Assembly (NCBI GenBank): GCA_020310875.1
Contig: CM035444.1
Span: 16,006,477 to 16,070,476 of the forward strand
Length of the DNA stretch: 64,000 bases
Direction: 5' to 3'
DNA from: Ceratopteris richardii
Lineage: Eukaryota > Streptophyta > Polypodiopsida > Polypodiales > Pteridaceae
A program made the translations under genes and the position numbers. A model generated the notes under the pieces. That model ran no database searches. It had not been told where the DNA came from and worked only from the letters and a program-made list of their open reading frames with translations. This document shows, piece by piece, positions 39,521-52,484 of the stretch; within the stretch, counting starts at the first letter, position 1, and each line of letters opens with the position of its first letter.

Positions 39521-41069
39521 GGAAAAAGGGGATTTTTTCCTTCAATAATGTCATGAGTCATACATAGAATATTGTGTAGTACATAATAATCCTTGTCACG
39601 ATAAGGAGTTTAGGTTTCATTGCAAAAAGTGTTGTATGATCGCATGTCATGAATAAGCTCATAATTATAATTAATGGTCGATTCACAAGAGGACATCATA
39701 TTTTTTAGTGCCTTCTTTGATGCTACGAAGTATTGGCAGACATGTCAATGACAAATTAGTGAAGTCGTAGTGTTGGTGAATGGCCTGACTTTCTTTGTCT
39801 TCATTTCTGTGTTTTCTGGGATTTGGTAAGCGAAACCAATGGCTTTTGGATGATGATATTCAAGATAACACAAGTATGATATTTGTAGACTACGTGTTGA
39901 CATGCACTGCTCTTCTCCTGTTTTGTGGGCAAAGATACCTTACTTTGTTTATCAAAAGACACTGTATCATATCTGCACAGTAGCCATGTGCAACTTTTGA
40001 TGCAGCTTCTCTGTGGGGTATTTGGAAGTTGACCATGTTTAGTGAGCAGATAAGATTAAGATATGCTCGTGTGTGCGCGTGTGATTGCACGTTTTCTAAT
40101 CACCTTTTTTGTGCATACCAAAAAAAAATAAATCTAACTTCATACTCAGATATAATTTTTACAAAATCCTTCACATACATTAATATATTAAAGTTTAGCA
40201 TTCCAAAAAAAAAAAAGGAATGGCAAAAAATTCTATTTTTTGATACATGAAATTTATGCAAAAATGATGCATGGCAAAAATCAAGAGTTTTGTCTTTTAT
40301 AAAAATCCACAAAACTTCATTAAGGATTTTCCCTCATGTCTATTTTCTAATATATCCTTGGAAGTCATAAGATCACTCACTATGAGTCGGCTGTGAGGTA
40401 AAATTCATTTAGTAGTGTTTATGATTATCAGAATGCCTGTCACAGCAATTATCTATGAACTGCTAAATGTGTTTAAAATTATCGTAATGCCTGTCACAGC
40501 AATTCTCTATGAATTGTATAGCGCATACAGAAACATGCTCAGGTGCTTTGCTATTTTTAGTATGCCTTAAATTAGAATTTCGATTTTTTTCATAGATATA
40601 ATGATCATAACTGCTACCAAAACCAACTTTTTGACTAATTGGTTGCATGTTTTATGCATGCATATGTGCTCAAACATGAATTGGCTGTTCTTATCTCAAT
40701 CTGAATTTGAAAATGAGCTTTTCTACACTCCAATATATACCTCCATAGTTATCCAATTTACCTAGAAACATAGAAAGTGGACTTTTTGACTAATTGGTTT
40801 CATGTTGTATGCATGCATATGTGCTCAGACATGAATGGGCTGTTCTTATATCAATGTGAATTTGAAGTTGAGCTTTTCTACACACCAAATAGACCTCCAT
40901 AGTTATCCAATTTACCTAGAAACATAAAAAATGGATATTTTTTGAGAGGTCGAAATCGCTAACAAAACCAGATTTTCCAACTAATTTGATTAGGTTTTCG
41001 AATCTCAAAATATCATGATTCAGGGTATTATGAATCAGGGTTTCATCCTCTTAATCATTCTTTTCTCTA
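39521..41069. other. Unannotated DNA with small duplications
   Basis: AT-rich, without genes. GCCTGTCACAGCAATT occurs at about 40435 and 40489. A 155-bp direct duplication (40627-40781 and 40782-40930) shares CTTTTTGACTAATTGGTT and CTCCATAGTTATCCAATT. No terminal structures identify a transposon. Confidence 0.5.
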
Positions 41070-43416
41070 ACTTCAATAATATGTATACATCTGGACACAT
41101 ACCTAGATGCATATGTGCAGCACAATTGAATACTTGGACACACCTAGACACACCTGCACTCACCTGCACACACGCATGCTTGCAACACGTACACACAAAC
41201 CTGTAGATACAAAGCAAATAAATAAGTAATTAAATGAATGCATAAGAAATCACACCTGGACACAACTTGCAACATAATTGAAGGCTTGCACACACCTGGC
41301 TAGACACACCTCCACTCACATGCACATATGCATAGTTCCAACACCTACACATACATACCTGTAGACACAAGCAAATAAATAAACAAATAAATGAATGAAT
41401 AAGAAATCACACTTGGACACATACCTGCAACACATCTGGACACGTGGACACACCTTGACACACTTCCACTAGCCTGCACACATGCATACTTGCAACACCT
41501 ACACATACATACATGTAGACACATGCAAATAAATGAATAAATAAATAAGTAAATAAATAATTAAATGGATGAATACAAAATCATGCTTGGATACATACTT
41601 GCAACATATCTGAACAACACACACTTGAACACACCTAGACACACTTCCACTCATCTGCACACATGCATACTTGTACACCTACACATATACCTGTAGACAA
41701 GCAAATAAATAATCAATCGAATGAATGGATAAGAAATCAAACTTGGACATATACCTGCAGGCTGCAGCACATCTGAACACTTGGACAGACTTGGACACAC
41801 CTAGACACACCTCCACTGACCTGCACACATGTATACTTGTAAAACCTAGGTATATATACCTGTAGACACATGCAAATAAATAAACAATTGAATGAATGAA
41901 TAAGAAATCGCATAGGGACACACCTTAACACACCTCCACTCACTTGCACACGTGCATACATGCAACACCTACACACATATCCAGACACAAGCAAATAAAT
42001 AAATAAGTAAATAGACAATTAAGTAGATGAATAAAGAAATCACACATGGACACTGCAACACATCTAAACACTTCGACACACCTCTCACCTAGACACAACC
42101 CCACTTACTTGCACACATGCATACTTGCAACATCTTCACACACATACCTGTAGACACAAACAAATAAATAAACAATTAAATGAATGAATAAGAAATCACA
42201 CCAAGACACATACCTACAACACATCTGGACTCTTGGACACACGTTCACTCACTTGCACACATGCATACTTCAACACCTACACACATACCTATACACATAT
42301 GCAGATAAATTAAATGAATAAATAAGTAAATAAACAGTTAAATGGATGAATAAAGAAATCGAACTTGGAGACATACCTGCAACACATTTGAACACTTAGA
42401 CACACCTGGACACACCTAGACAAAGGTTCGCTCACCTACACACGTGCATACTTGCAACACCTACACAAACCTACCTGTAGACACAAGCAAATAAATAAAT
42501 ACTTAAATGAATGAATAATAAATCACACTAAGACACATACGTGCAGCACATCTAGACACTTGGACACACCTTGACACACCTCCACTCACTTGCACATATG
42601 CATACTTGCAATACCTACACACGCATACCTGTAGACACATGCAATTAAATAAATAAGTAATGAAGTAAATAAATACATCACACCTGGATACATACCTGCA
42701 ACATATGTGAACACTTGGACACACTTGGACAAACCTAGACACACGTCCACTCAACTGCACATGCGTACTTGCGACACCTACACATACATACCTGTAGAGA
42801 CAAGAAAATAGAGAAACAATTAAATGAATGAATAAGAAGTCACACTCAGATGCATGCGACATACCCACAACACATCTATACATCTGGACATCTAGACACA
42901 CCTTGATACACCTCCATTCACTTGGACACATGCATACTTGCAACACCTACACACACATACCTGTATAAACAAGTAAATAAACAATTAAAGGGAGGAATAA
43001 AGAATTCACACCTAGAAACATACCTGCAACACATCTAAACACTTGGATACACCTGGACAAACCTAAAAACACCTCCACTCACTTGGACACATGCATACTT
43101 GCAACACATATCTGTAGATACAAGAAAATAAATAAACAATTAAATGAATGAATCATGCTTGCAACACCTACACACATACATGTAGACACATGCAAATAAA
43201 TAAACTTATAAATTTTATAAGTAAGTAAATGAACAATTAAATGAATGAATAAAGAAATCATACTTGGACACATACCTAAAACACATATGAACACTTGGAC
43301 ACACCTAGATATACCTCCACTCACGTGCACACATGCATACTTGCAACACCTACATGCACATACCTAAGGCACTAGCAAATAATTAAACAATCAAATGGAT
43401 GAATGAAGAAATCGCA
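41070..43416. repeat. Satellite array, units of about 155 bp
   Basis: About fifteen imperfect units. Each has an AC-rich half (ACACATACCTGCAACACATC, then GACACACCTCCACTCAC) and an AT half made of AAAT/GAAT tetramers (AAATAAATAAACAATTAAAT, GAATGAATAAG) and AAGAAATCACAC. Unit starts at AAGAAATCA fall near 41245, 41399, 41905, 42187 and so on, with spacing of 130-180. Units differ at many sites, so the array is old. Cysteine-rich minus-strand translations are repeat artefacts. Copia-5 inserted at its right end. Confidence 0.85.
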
Positions 43417-43421
43417 CTTCG

Positions 43422-43654
43422 TGTTGACATATTTCGGTAGTGATGTGTGTGAACACACTTAGGATCGCCACGACACTTTTTTTTCCCTTTTTAAGAGGTT
43501 TTTCCCCTCTGGCTTGTATATACGCCTATAACCCTAAGAGGTTACTTATTTTTTGTACATTCACTTGGTATTACATCTAGTATTGTGTTTTGTTCCAAGC
43601 TTCTTTTTATTTTTTATCTTGTTTGTGTGCTTTCGAAGACCTCAAACTCCAACA
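43422..43654 (+). repeat. 5' LTR of Copia-5
   Basis: 233 bp, TGTTGACATATTTCGG to CTCCAACA. It is the reverse complement in type of the Copia-6 LTRs (TGTTGATATATTTAGGTAG), with the same GTGTGTGAACACAC palindrome near the start. GGCTTGTATATACGCC near 43515 is a possible TATA region. Confidence 0.85.
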
Positions 43655-43655
43655 A

Positions 43656-43667
43656 TTGGTATCAGAG
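43656..43667 (+). other. Primer-binding site of Copia-5
   Basis: TTGGTATCAGAGG, one base from the plant Copia consensus, directly after the LTR. Confidence 0.85.
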
Positions 43668-43907
43668 GAGGTTGCCGCTTCATTTAAGTCATCTTGAAAC
43701 TTTGAGCTTGTTTTGGCCTCCGAACACACTATTGCAGGGAGTGTGCAAGCAATTTTGCCCTTTTGTGCCAAACATATGTATAGGTTTTGGTTCGCCAGTA
43801 CAAGCACCTCAAAGTTTGCTACAAGTTTAGTAGAGATCGGCATGGTGTTTTTGTTCAACTTTTTGGATATAATTATTTTTTTTCATCAAGGTATTTATTC
43901 ACTAGCC

Positions 43908-46900
43908 ATGGCTGAAAGCAATGATGTATTCCGTTTGTTGGTTGTTGAGGATAAGTTGGATGTTACTAATTACCCATTGTGGGTATACATGATACATCAT
44001 GTATTGGTCGCAAAAGGGATGTGTAATATTGTGTAGGGTATTAAAAAACATCCTACTACACCTGCAAACACGATGATTGAAGGTGATGAAGATGGTGTTG
44101 AAAATGATGATCTTCAATTTCTTAGTTGTGCTTGAGTTCCTTTTGCACCTACTAGAGAGCAACTTTGTTGGGATAGAAGAGATTCACATACACATGCATT
44201 GATAGCTTTGTCTGTCAAATGTGCCATTAGCCCTTACATTTGCTGGTGCAAAATAACAAAAGATGCTTGGGATTCTCTTATAACATTATAGCAAGCAAGA
44301 AGTGAGGCTCTTTTACCTCTCAAAACAGCTGGAGAGTGAGCATATGAATGAAGTGGATTCAATGGATAACTTTTTGACAAAGATCGAAGATCAAAGATTC
44401 AAAGATTTTTGCTTGTGAAATTTTACCAGATAGTTCACTTGTGTAGATGTTTTTTTAATGGTCATCTATATTCATATAAGAGTTTGCTTCTACTCTTTAG
44501 TTGATAATGAATGGAAATACAAATGCCTTAACCTTTGAGGAGTTATAATCCGTTTTGCTATAGGAAGATCAATCTAGGTAGAATAAGTCAATTATCTGTA
44601 TTGCAGGTTAAAATTTCTTATCTAGTAAGAAGGGCAAAGGTAAATGGAGTTCATCTATTAGTAAGCAAAAATGTGCTAATGCTTCCCAACGAAAGAAGGA
44701 AGACAAAGATGACTAGAAAAATAGTAGCAAATGATAATGGCCTAAAGATTTGTCTTAAACTAGCTTTAAAGGAGGCAAAGAAGAAAGAGGCTTGAATGAT
44801 TGTTGCAGAGGCCTCTACACCTAAAAGAGAGTTTGCTAATCTTGTTGAGAATGAAGAATGGGCATTTTCTAATGTTTGCAACTATGACCAATCTTCTCAA
44901 GAGTAGTGTGTCTTCAATAGACTCAGACGTTTGGAACTTTGATAGTGGTGCAACCAAAAATATTCAATTTTCACTTCACTTGAGCTTTCCCCTACAAAGA
45001 ATGCTCTCGTATGTGCTAACAACACCTCTTATCTTATAATGGGAGTTGGAATGATTATTATGAATACTGATGATGGAAGTTCTTTCACATTGTCTGATTT
45101 CTTATATGTGCCAAGGATCAAGAAGAATCTCTTATCAGTTTTAGCATTAACCAAGATTCGCTTGGTTGTAAAATTTATTGATGATAGATGTAAAGTTAAT
45201 GATGGTGATGTTATTATTGCTTCTCGCATTTATGTCATGGACTTCATAAGCTCATAGACTATGCAAAATTTCTGAATGATTTACCATGTGGAGTTCATGA
45301 TTCTCAGGCTATCTCAGATGCAAAGATTTGGCATGCACTCTTTAGTCATCTAAATTTCATTAATTTTCTTTACCCGTAGAAATTTGAAATGGTATTCTCT
45401 CTTCCCAAACTTGAGGCACCTTTAAACATGCCTATGAAGGCTTTATTTTGGGCAAAATGAAGTGTTCCTCCTTCCCAAAAGTTGGTTCGGTTAGAGCTGC
45501 ATATAAATTGAAGCTTTGTCATAGTGATGTCTGTGATCCTATACAGACAACTTCATTCAAGAATTAGACAACTTCATTTGGGAATTACCTATACTTTGTG
45601 ATTTTCATTGATGACTTTCTAGGCATGCATAGGTGTATCCACTGAAAGCAAAGTCCAAAGTGTTTATGTTCTTTAAAAATTTCCTAGTTATGGCTTGAAA
45701 TTTGTCAAACATATAAAAGGGAACCCTCCATTCTGATCAAGGGGGGGGGGTTTATGTCTTCTTTATTCAATGCATTTTTGGTTGAGAGTGGGATGAAAAA
45801 TCTATGTAAAGGGCCATATAAACCTCAACAAAATGGAGTTGTTGAAAGGAAGAACTGTCTCTCATGGAAATGTTGAGGTGTATGGTCCAAATTCAAGCTT
45901 ACTACATAGCTTCTGGCTTGAGGATGTTATGTGTGCAACATACGTACTTAATAAGTATCCCACCAAATCATTGCAATCTATCACTCCATATGAGGCTTGA
46001 CATGGTTGCAAGCTAGCTGTTGCTCATCTTCATGTTTTTAGTTGTATTGCATATGCATTAGTGCCTAAACAACAATGATAAACTAGTGAAATGTATTTTG
46101 TTGGGTATAGTTCTTAAAGCAAAATCTATAATCTATACCATCCATAGGCTAAATGCATTCTAGTTAGCAGTGGTATTGTTTTTGTGACATATGCATTTCA
46201 GTCCTTTCTTTCATGTACCAAGGAGACATCGATTAGCTCAAAGGATATTATGACACTTTGCTTCCTCTTTTTATAGGTGGAGAGTAAAGTGTTAATCCAA
46301 ATGAAGCAATTTCTCAACCTTTACAGATTTCAAATGATGATGCATATCATTCCATTTTTTATGCATATTTATATGATGCACTTTCTAATGGGAGGGTGGA
46401 CATAGAAGAGGCAAAAACTATGCCTAGATGATTGGTGTAGACTTTGAGGGATAGCAAATTAGATGCACCTTTGTCATATTGTACTCGTTCAGACTCTCAT
46501 AGTGCTTCCTTTGAGACAAATTATCATGCAATGGATATCTCTAGTCTTTGTGATTAGAATGTGCATGTTTCTTTTGATGAAGCACAAAATGAAGAAAATT
46601 GGATGGTTGCTATGCGATCAGAATATGATGCTATTATAAAGAATGGTAATCAGTCTTTATGTGATTTGCCTCCAAGCAAGAGGCCATTAGAATCATAAGG
46701 GTATACAAAATGAAACATAGTCCTAATGGAACAATTGATAGGTATAAGTTTAGGCTTGTTGCCAAAGGTTATGCTGAAGAGAGAGGAATCGATTTTGATG
46801 AGACCTTTGCTCTCACATGTAGAATGACCACATCTCATAGCATTTGTTCACTCTCAACTCATTATGGTTGGAATGTACATCAATTGAACATTAAAAGTAC

Positions 46901-47344
46901 ATTTTTGAATTGTTATTTACACAAAAAAGTGTATGTTTTTTGGGCCCGTGGTTTTGTGCAAAAAGGGAATGAAAACAAAAGTATGTAGGTAAAAAAAAGT
47001 ATTATATGGTTTGAAGCAAGCACCACATGCTTGGTATGAGAAGATACATGCATACTTGCTAGCACATGGTTTTGAGAACATTCCAACTGAGAGCACCTTA
47101 TATGTTAAGCATGAAAATGATGTACTTTTGATTATTGTTGTATATGTTGACGTTATGCTTCTCACCGGTCCTAATGAGAAACATATTGTTGAATTTAAAG
47201 CTGATTTGTATGCCTCTTTTTAGATGTCAGATTTGGGGCATTTGCATCATTATTTGGGCATTAGTTTATGCAAGTGGGTAGAGGAGTAGCTTTGTGTCAA
47301 TCCAAATATATTGACACATCATTGAAGCATTTTGGCCTTGAAAA
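43908..47344 (+). pseudogene. Copia-5 gag-pol, first part, heavily broken
   Basis: ATG 43908 opens MAESNDVFRLLVVEDKLD, like MVESSDVFRMLAVEDKLD of Copia-6. It then has stops about every 50-100 codons. Recognisable parts are WNFDSGATKN (protease, about 44930), a DFLYVPRIKKNLLSV block (about 45100), integrase pieces around PQQNGVVERK (about 45825), RT with FRLVAKGYAEERGIDFDET (about 46750) and VYVDVMLLTGP (about 47140), where the second catalytic Asp of YVDD is Val. Copia-6 interrupts after HFGLEN. Confidence 0.82.
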
Positions 47345-47574
47345 TGTTGGAGTTAGACGTCTCCGGAAGCACGCGAACAACTCAAGGAAGAAGAAGAAGC
47401 TTGGAGCACAACACACAATACTGAATGTATTACTAGAGAATGTACAAAGATACGTAGCCCATTAGGGCAATAGGCGTATATACAAGCCGGGGGAAAAAAA
47501 GCTCCTAAAGAGGGAAAAAAGTGCCCCGGCGGTGCTAGTGTGTTCACACACATGACTACCTAAATATATCAACA
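47345..47574 (-). repeat. 3' LTR of Copia-6
   Basis: 230 bp, about 90 percent or more identical by eye to 52252-52479. It is next to the minus-strand purine tract CCCAGGGGGGATT (47575-47590 on the map). Confidence 0.9.
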
Positions 47575-47648
47575 AATCCCCCCTGGGAGTGATGCGGTGA
47601 ACAAGGAGCTGGCACTCATGTATAAGGAAGTGCCAAGCTATGTGGAAA

Positions 47649-50600
47649 TCACTCCACAAATGGAAGTAAGCCCAAAGCTTTGTGGAAAGCTTCAAACTTC
47701 TCCCTAGGCAGAGCCTTTGTGAAAAGGTCTGCAATGTTCTCCTACGTGGGCACATATGCCAAGCTGATCTTCTCAGTAGAGAACCTCTCCCTGACATAGT
47801 GATAATGCACCTCAATGTGCTTAGTGCGAGCATGGAACACAGGGTTCCTCGCAACTGCCAATGCGCTCTGACTGTCAGTGAAGATGGTGGTGGCAGAAGT
47901 CTGACCAACACCCAATTCAGCCATAAGGCGTCTGAGCCACACACACTCAACAGTAGTTGTGAAAGCTGCTTTATACTCAACCTCACAACTAGAAGTGGCC
48001 ACAGTAGGCTGCTTCTTGCTCAACCAAGATATACATGAGCTACCAAGCATGAAGCAAAAGCCACTAGTGGACACACGAGTGTCATAGCAACCAACCCAAT
48101 CAGAGTCAGAAAAAGCATGAAAATCTGGCAGTAGTGATCCCACCTTGGGATAAAACAACCCAAGAAGCCGAGTACCACTCAAGTAGCGAAAGATGCGCTT
48201 AACCGCCTGCCAATGCTTGACTCCTGGGCAATGCATAAACATGCTCATCTGTGAGACAACAAACTGAATATCTGGCTGAGTAATGCATAAGTAAATCAAG
48301 CATCCAAAAGCCTATTGATAGAGAACAACATCAAATGCATCTCCAACATCATGAAGACTCAATCGTAAACCTGTCTCCATAGGAGTGGCAATAGGCTTAC
48401 AGTCTTCAAGGCTAAAATGTTGCAATAATGTGTCAATATATTTTGTTTGACACAAAGCCATTCCACCATCAACTTGCATAAACTGAATGCCCAGATAGTG
48501 ATGCAAATGCCCCAAATCAGACATCTCAAATGAGGCATGCAAATCAGCCTTAAAATCAACAATATGCTTCTCAATAGGACCAGTGTGCAGCATGTCGTCA
48601 ACATAGACAACAATGATCAGAAGCACATCATTAGCACGCTTATCATATAAGGTGCTTTCAGTTGGACTGTTCTCATACCAATCAGATAGGCATGTATCTT
48701 CTCATACCAAGCACGTGGTGCTTGCTTTAAACCATATAATGCCTTCTTTAACCTGCACACCTGGTTTTCATGCCCTTTCTGCACAAAGCCACAGGGCTAA
48801 AAAAAATACACTTCTTCATGCAAGTCACCATTAAGAAATGCTGTTATAATGTCCAACTGATGTACATTCCAACCATGGTGAGCTGCAAGTGCGCAGATGC
48901 TCCGAACAGTAGTCATACTGCATGTAGGTGGAAAGGTCTCATCAAAATCAATGCCTCTTTCCTGTGCATAACCCTTTGCAACAAGCCTGACCTTATACCT
49001 GTCAACTATACCATCCGATTTATGCTTCAGCTTGTATACCCACTTAGTGCCAATGGCCTTCTTGCCTAAAGGCAAGTCACATAAAGACCAAGTACCATTC
49101 TTCATTATAGCATCATATTCAGATTGCATAGTAGCCATCCAATTTTTTGAATTTTGTGCTTCATCAAAAGAAACATGCTCATTCTCATCATGGAGACTAG
49201 ATGCAGCCATAACATAGCAATCTGATGCAAAAGAGGCACTATGAGAGCCTGATCGAGTACGATATGACAAAGGTGCATCTAATTTGTTGTCACGCAAGGT
49301 TTGCACCAGCCATTTTGGCATAGTTCTTGCCTGTTCAATATCAGCTCTCTCATCAATAAGTGCATCATGTACATCTGCATTAGAAATGGAATTATTTGCA
49401 TCATCACATGCAACCTGTAAAGGCTGAGAAGTTGCCTCATTAGGACCAGCACTAGACTGTCCACCTATAAAAAGAGGCAACAAAGTATCATACATGTCTT
49501 TGGAGCTAATAGATGTCTCCTTAGTACATGAAAGCAATGCCTGAATAGCATCTTCCACAAAAACAACATCATGGATAACCAGAATGCGTTTATGGATGAT
49601 ACAGACAATACCCTTTACTTTCAGAACTGTACCCAACAAAAATACATTTTACTGCTTTATCATCCAATTTTCTGCGATGTTGTTCAGGCACTAATGCATA
49701 TGCCAAACAACCAAAAACACGCAGATGAGCAAAAGATGGCTTGCGGTCATGCCAAGCCTCATATGGAGTCATAGACTACAGCGCTTTAGTGGGACACCTA
49801 TTCAATATATATGCTGCACACATGACGGCCTCAAGCCAGAAACTATGTGGTAAAGCCTGACTCTTGACCATACACCTTGCCATCTCCATGAGTGATCTGT
49901 TCTTTCGTTCAACAACTCCATTTTGTTGAGGTGTATATGGCACTGTACACTGGTGTTTTATCCCACGTTCAACCAGAAATGTATTAAAATCAGAAGACAT
50001 ATGCTCCCCCCCTTGATCAGAACGGAGGGTGCCCATTTTACATGCTGACAGATTTTCAGCCAAAACCAAAAACTGTTTGAAGCACATGAACACTTCGCAC
50101 TTTGCCTTCAATGGATATACCCATCCATGCCTAGAAAAATCATCGATGAAAGTCACGAAGTAAAGATAATTCCCAAAAGAAGATGTGTGCATAGGACCAC
50201 AAACATCACCATGTACAACCTGCAACTTCTGAGTAGTCCAAACTGAACCATCTTTTGGAAAGGACGAATGCTACATTTTTCCCAAAATATAGCCTTCACA
50301 AACATGTTTTCCAGGTGCCTCTAATTTTGGCAAAGAGGACACCATTTCAGATTTCTGGAGGTGTAGCAAACTAGCAAAATTCACATGACCAAAGCATGCA
50401 TGCCAAAGCTTTGCATCTGACATAGCTTGAGAATCATTTGCTGCAGATGCCAAATCATTTACAGATCTTTCATAGTCTATGAGCTTATACAACCCACCAC
50501 ATAAAATGCGAGAAGAAATAATCACATCGTCATTTGACAGATCATGAACTGTACACCTGTCATCAACAAATTTCACAACCAAGCCAATCTTGGCTAATGC

Positions 50601-51896
50601 AGAAACTGATAGCAGGTTCTTCTTGATCCCTGGCACAAATAAAGCATCTGACAAAGTGAAAGAACTACCATCAACAATAGTCGAAATGATCTGACCAACT
50701 CCCATAACAGGATAAGAGGATTTGTTGGCGCATGTAACAGTATTCCCTGTAGGGGCAAGCTCGAGTGAAGAGAAGAAACTGCACTGCGAGGTAATATGTT
50801 TGGTTGCCCCACTGTCAAAATACCAAACATCTGAGTCTATTGCAGACATGCACTGCTCATGAGAAGATGGGTCAAAACTGCAAACAGTAGTAAATGCCCA
50901 TTCTTCTTCCTGCACAAGATTAGTAGACTCTGTTTTTTGTGTAGAGGCCTTTACAACAACCATTCTAGCCTCTTTCTTGTTTGCCTCTTTAGCAGCCAGT
51001 TTTGGACAGTTCTTTATGATATGATCATTCCCTTTACAACACTTACAAAACAATTTCTGCTTTTTTGATTTCTTCTCATCTTTAACTTCCTTCTTCGAAT
51101 GTGCAGAATTAGCAGATTTCTGCTTACTAATTGAAGAGCTCCATTTTCCTTTGCCCTTTTGACTAGCCAAGAAAGCTTGATCTACAACTCGCATAATGGA
51201 CTTGTTCTGCCTAGACTGATCTTCCAGCAACAGAACATAGATAACTCCTCAGATGATAAGGCATTTGGATTTCCTTTCATCATCAACAGAAGAGTAGAAG
51301 CAAAACTCTGATATGAATCAGGAAGACCATTCGGAACGGTTTGCACAAGTGAGCTATCTAGTATAACTATCAGCAAAAATCAACTGCTCCTTCAAGTCTT
51401 TGATCTTCGTTAGGAAACTGTCCATAGAATCACCTTCATTCATGTGCTCACTCTCCAACTGTTTTCGGAGGTAAGCAACACGAGCCTCATTCCTAGCTTG
51501 CTACAATGTGGTAAGTGTATCCCAAGCATCCTTAGCTGTTATGCAAGAGCAAATGTGAGGAATAATGGCACGTTTGACAGACAAAGCTATCAATGCAAGT
51601 GCCTGGGCATCTCTGCCATCCCAACAAATCTGCTCTGTAGTAGGTGCAGCAGAAACCGTAGCACGAACAGGAATATGCAGAATATCATAATCTTCGACAC
51701 CTTCTGCATCAGCTTCAGTACCTGCAGTTGTAACAGTTGCAGGTGTGATAGGACGTTTTTTGACACCCTGCACAATGATCCACAGTCCTTTTGCAACCAA
51801 CACATGTTGCATCATATAAGCCCATAATATGTAGTTGGTACCATCCAACTTATCCTCAACAGCCAACATACGAAATACATCACTGCTTTCAACCAT
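47649..51896 (-). pseudogene. Copia-6 gag-pol, few lesions
   Basis: ATG 51896 opens Gag (MVESSDVFRMLAVEDKLDG). Later come CKCCKGNDHIIKNC (intact CCHC knuckle, about 51040), protease WYFDSGATKHIT with DSGA intact (about 50810), GAG-pre-integrase LWHACFGHVNF (about 50400), integrase HGDVCGPM, RSDQGGEH and NGVVERKNR (about 49900-50210), RT YKVRLVAKGYAQERGIDFDE, HQLDIITAFLNGDLHEEV and VYVDDMLHTGP (about 48600), and RNase H DSDWVGC and TSSCEVEYKA (about 48000-48090). Lesions include stops at about 51500, 51370, 50270, 49773 and 48310, and one TAG near 47740 before the last 30 codons (stop 47649-47651). All catalytic residues remain visible. Confidence 0.88.
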
Positions 51897-52237
51897 GGCC
51901 GGTGACTAAAATACCTTGATGCAGAATATTGACTGTATCTCAAAAAGTTGAACAGAACTGCCCAGACGAATTCGACTAGACCTATAGCAGACTTCCAAAC
52001 GCTTATACTAGCAAATAGGAACTGGTATATAGCTTTGGCACAAAAAGATGAAATAGCCTGCACAAGTGCTGCGATAGTGCGTTCGGAGGCCGAAATGAGC
52101 TCAGATTGCGATTTTGGCACCATAGAGTGTAGCCATTTTGATCTCAAAAACACGCTGAGTATGCTCACCAAAATTCGTGGGATTTTGAGACTGCAACCGG
52201 AGGAGTGTCAATGGCGCCCTAGATGAAGCGACGACCT

Positions 52238-52250
52238 GCTCTGATACCAA
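52238..52250 (-). other. Primer-binding site of Copia-6
   Basis: TTGGTATCAGAGC on the minus strand, exact consensus, one base inside the 5' LTR. Confidence 0.92.
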
Positions 52251-52251
52251 T

Positions 52252-52479
52252 TGTTGGAGTTAGACGTCTGCGGAAGCATGGAGACAACTCAAGGAAGAAG
52301 AAGAAGCTTGGAGCACAACACACAATACTGAATGTATTACTAGAGAATGTACAAAGATAAGTAGCCCATTAGGGCAATAGGCATATATACAAGCTGGGGA
52401 AAAAACCTCCTAAAGAGGGAAAAAAGTGCCACGGCGGTCCTAGTGTGTTCACACACATCACTACCTAAATATATCAACA
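52252..52479 (-). repeat. 5' LTR of Copia-6
   Basis: 228 bp matching 47345-47574, with a few substitutions and a short indel in the AAAAAACCTCC region. Confidence 0.9.
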
Positions 52480-52484
52480 AAAAA

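Larger units (their letters stand above)
47345..52479 (-). mobile_element. Copia-6, LTR element inserted in Copia-5 RT
   Basis: The element is 5.1 kb with LTRs at 47345-47574 and 52252-52479, a primer site, a purine tract and a nearly complete gag-pol. The flanks are GAAAA (47340-47344) and AAAAA (52480-52484), a 5-bp duplication with one change. Joining 47344 to the sequence after 52480 restores the Copia-5 RT order. It is less damaged than Copia-5. Confidence 0.92.

Noticed and set aside
41679..43330. Cysteine-rich minus-strand frames (VCRC, VSGGVSRCVQV repeats) resembling small secreted proteins
   Set aside because: They are translations of the satellite; frames change from unit to unit and break at indels.
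41070..43416. CRISPR-like array
   Set aside because: Units are 130-180 bp, diverged along their whole length, without constant repeats and unique spacers; the window is eukaryotic.
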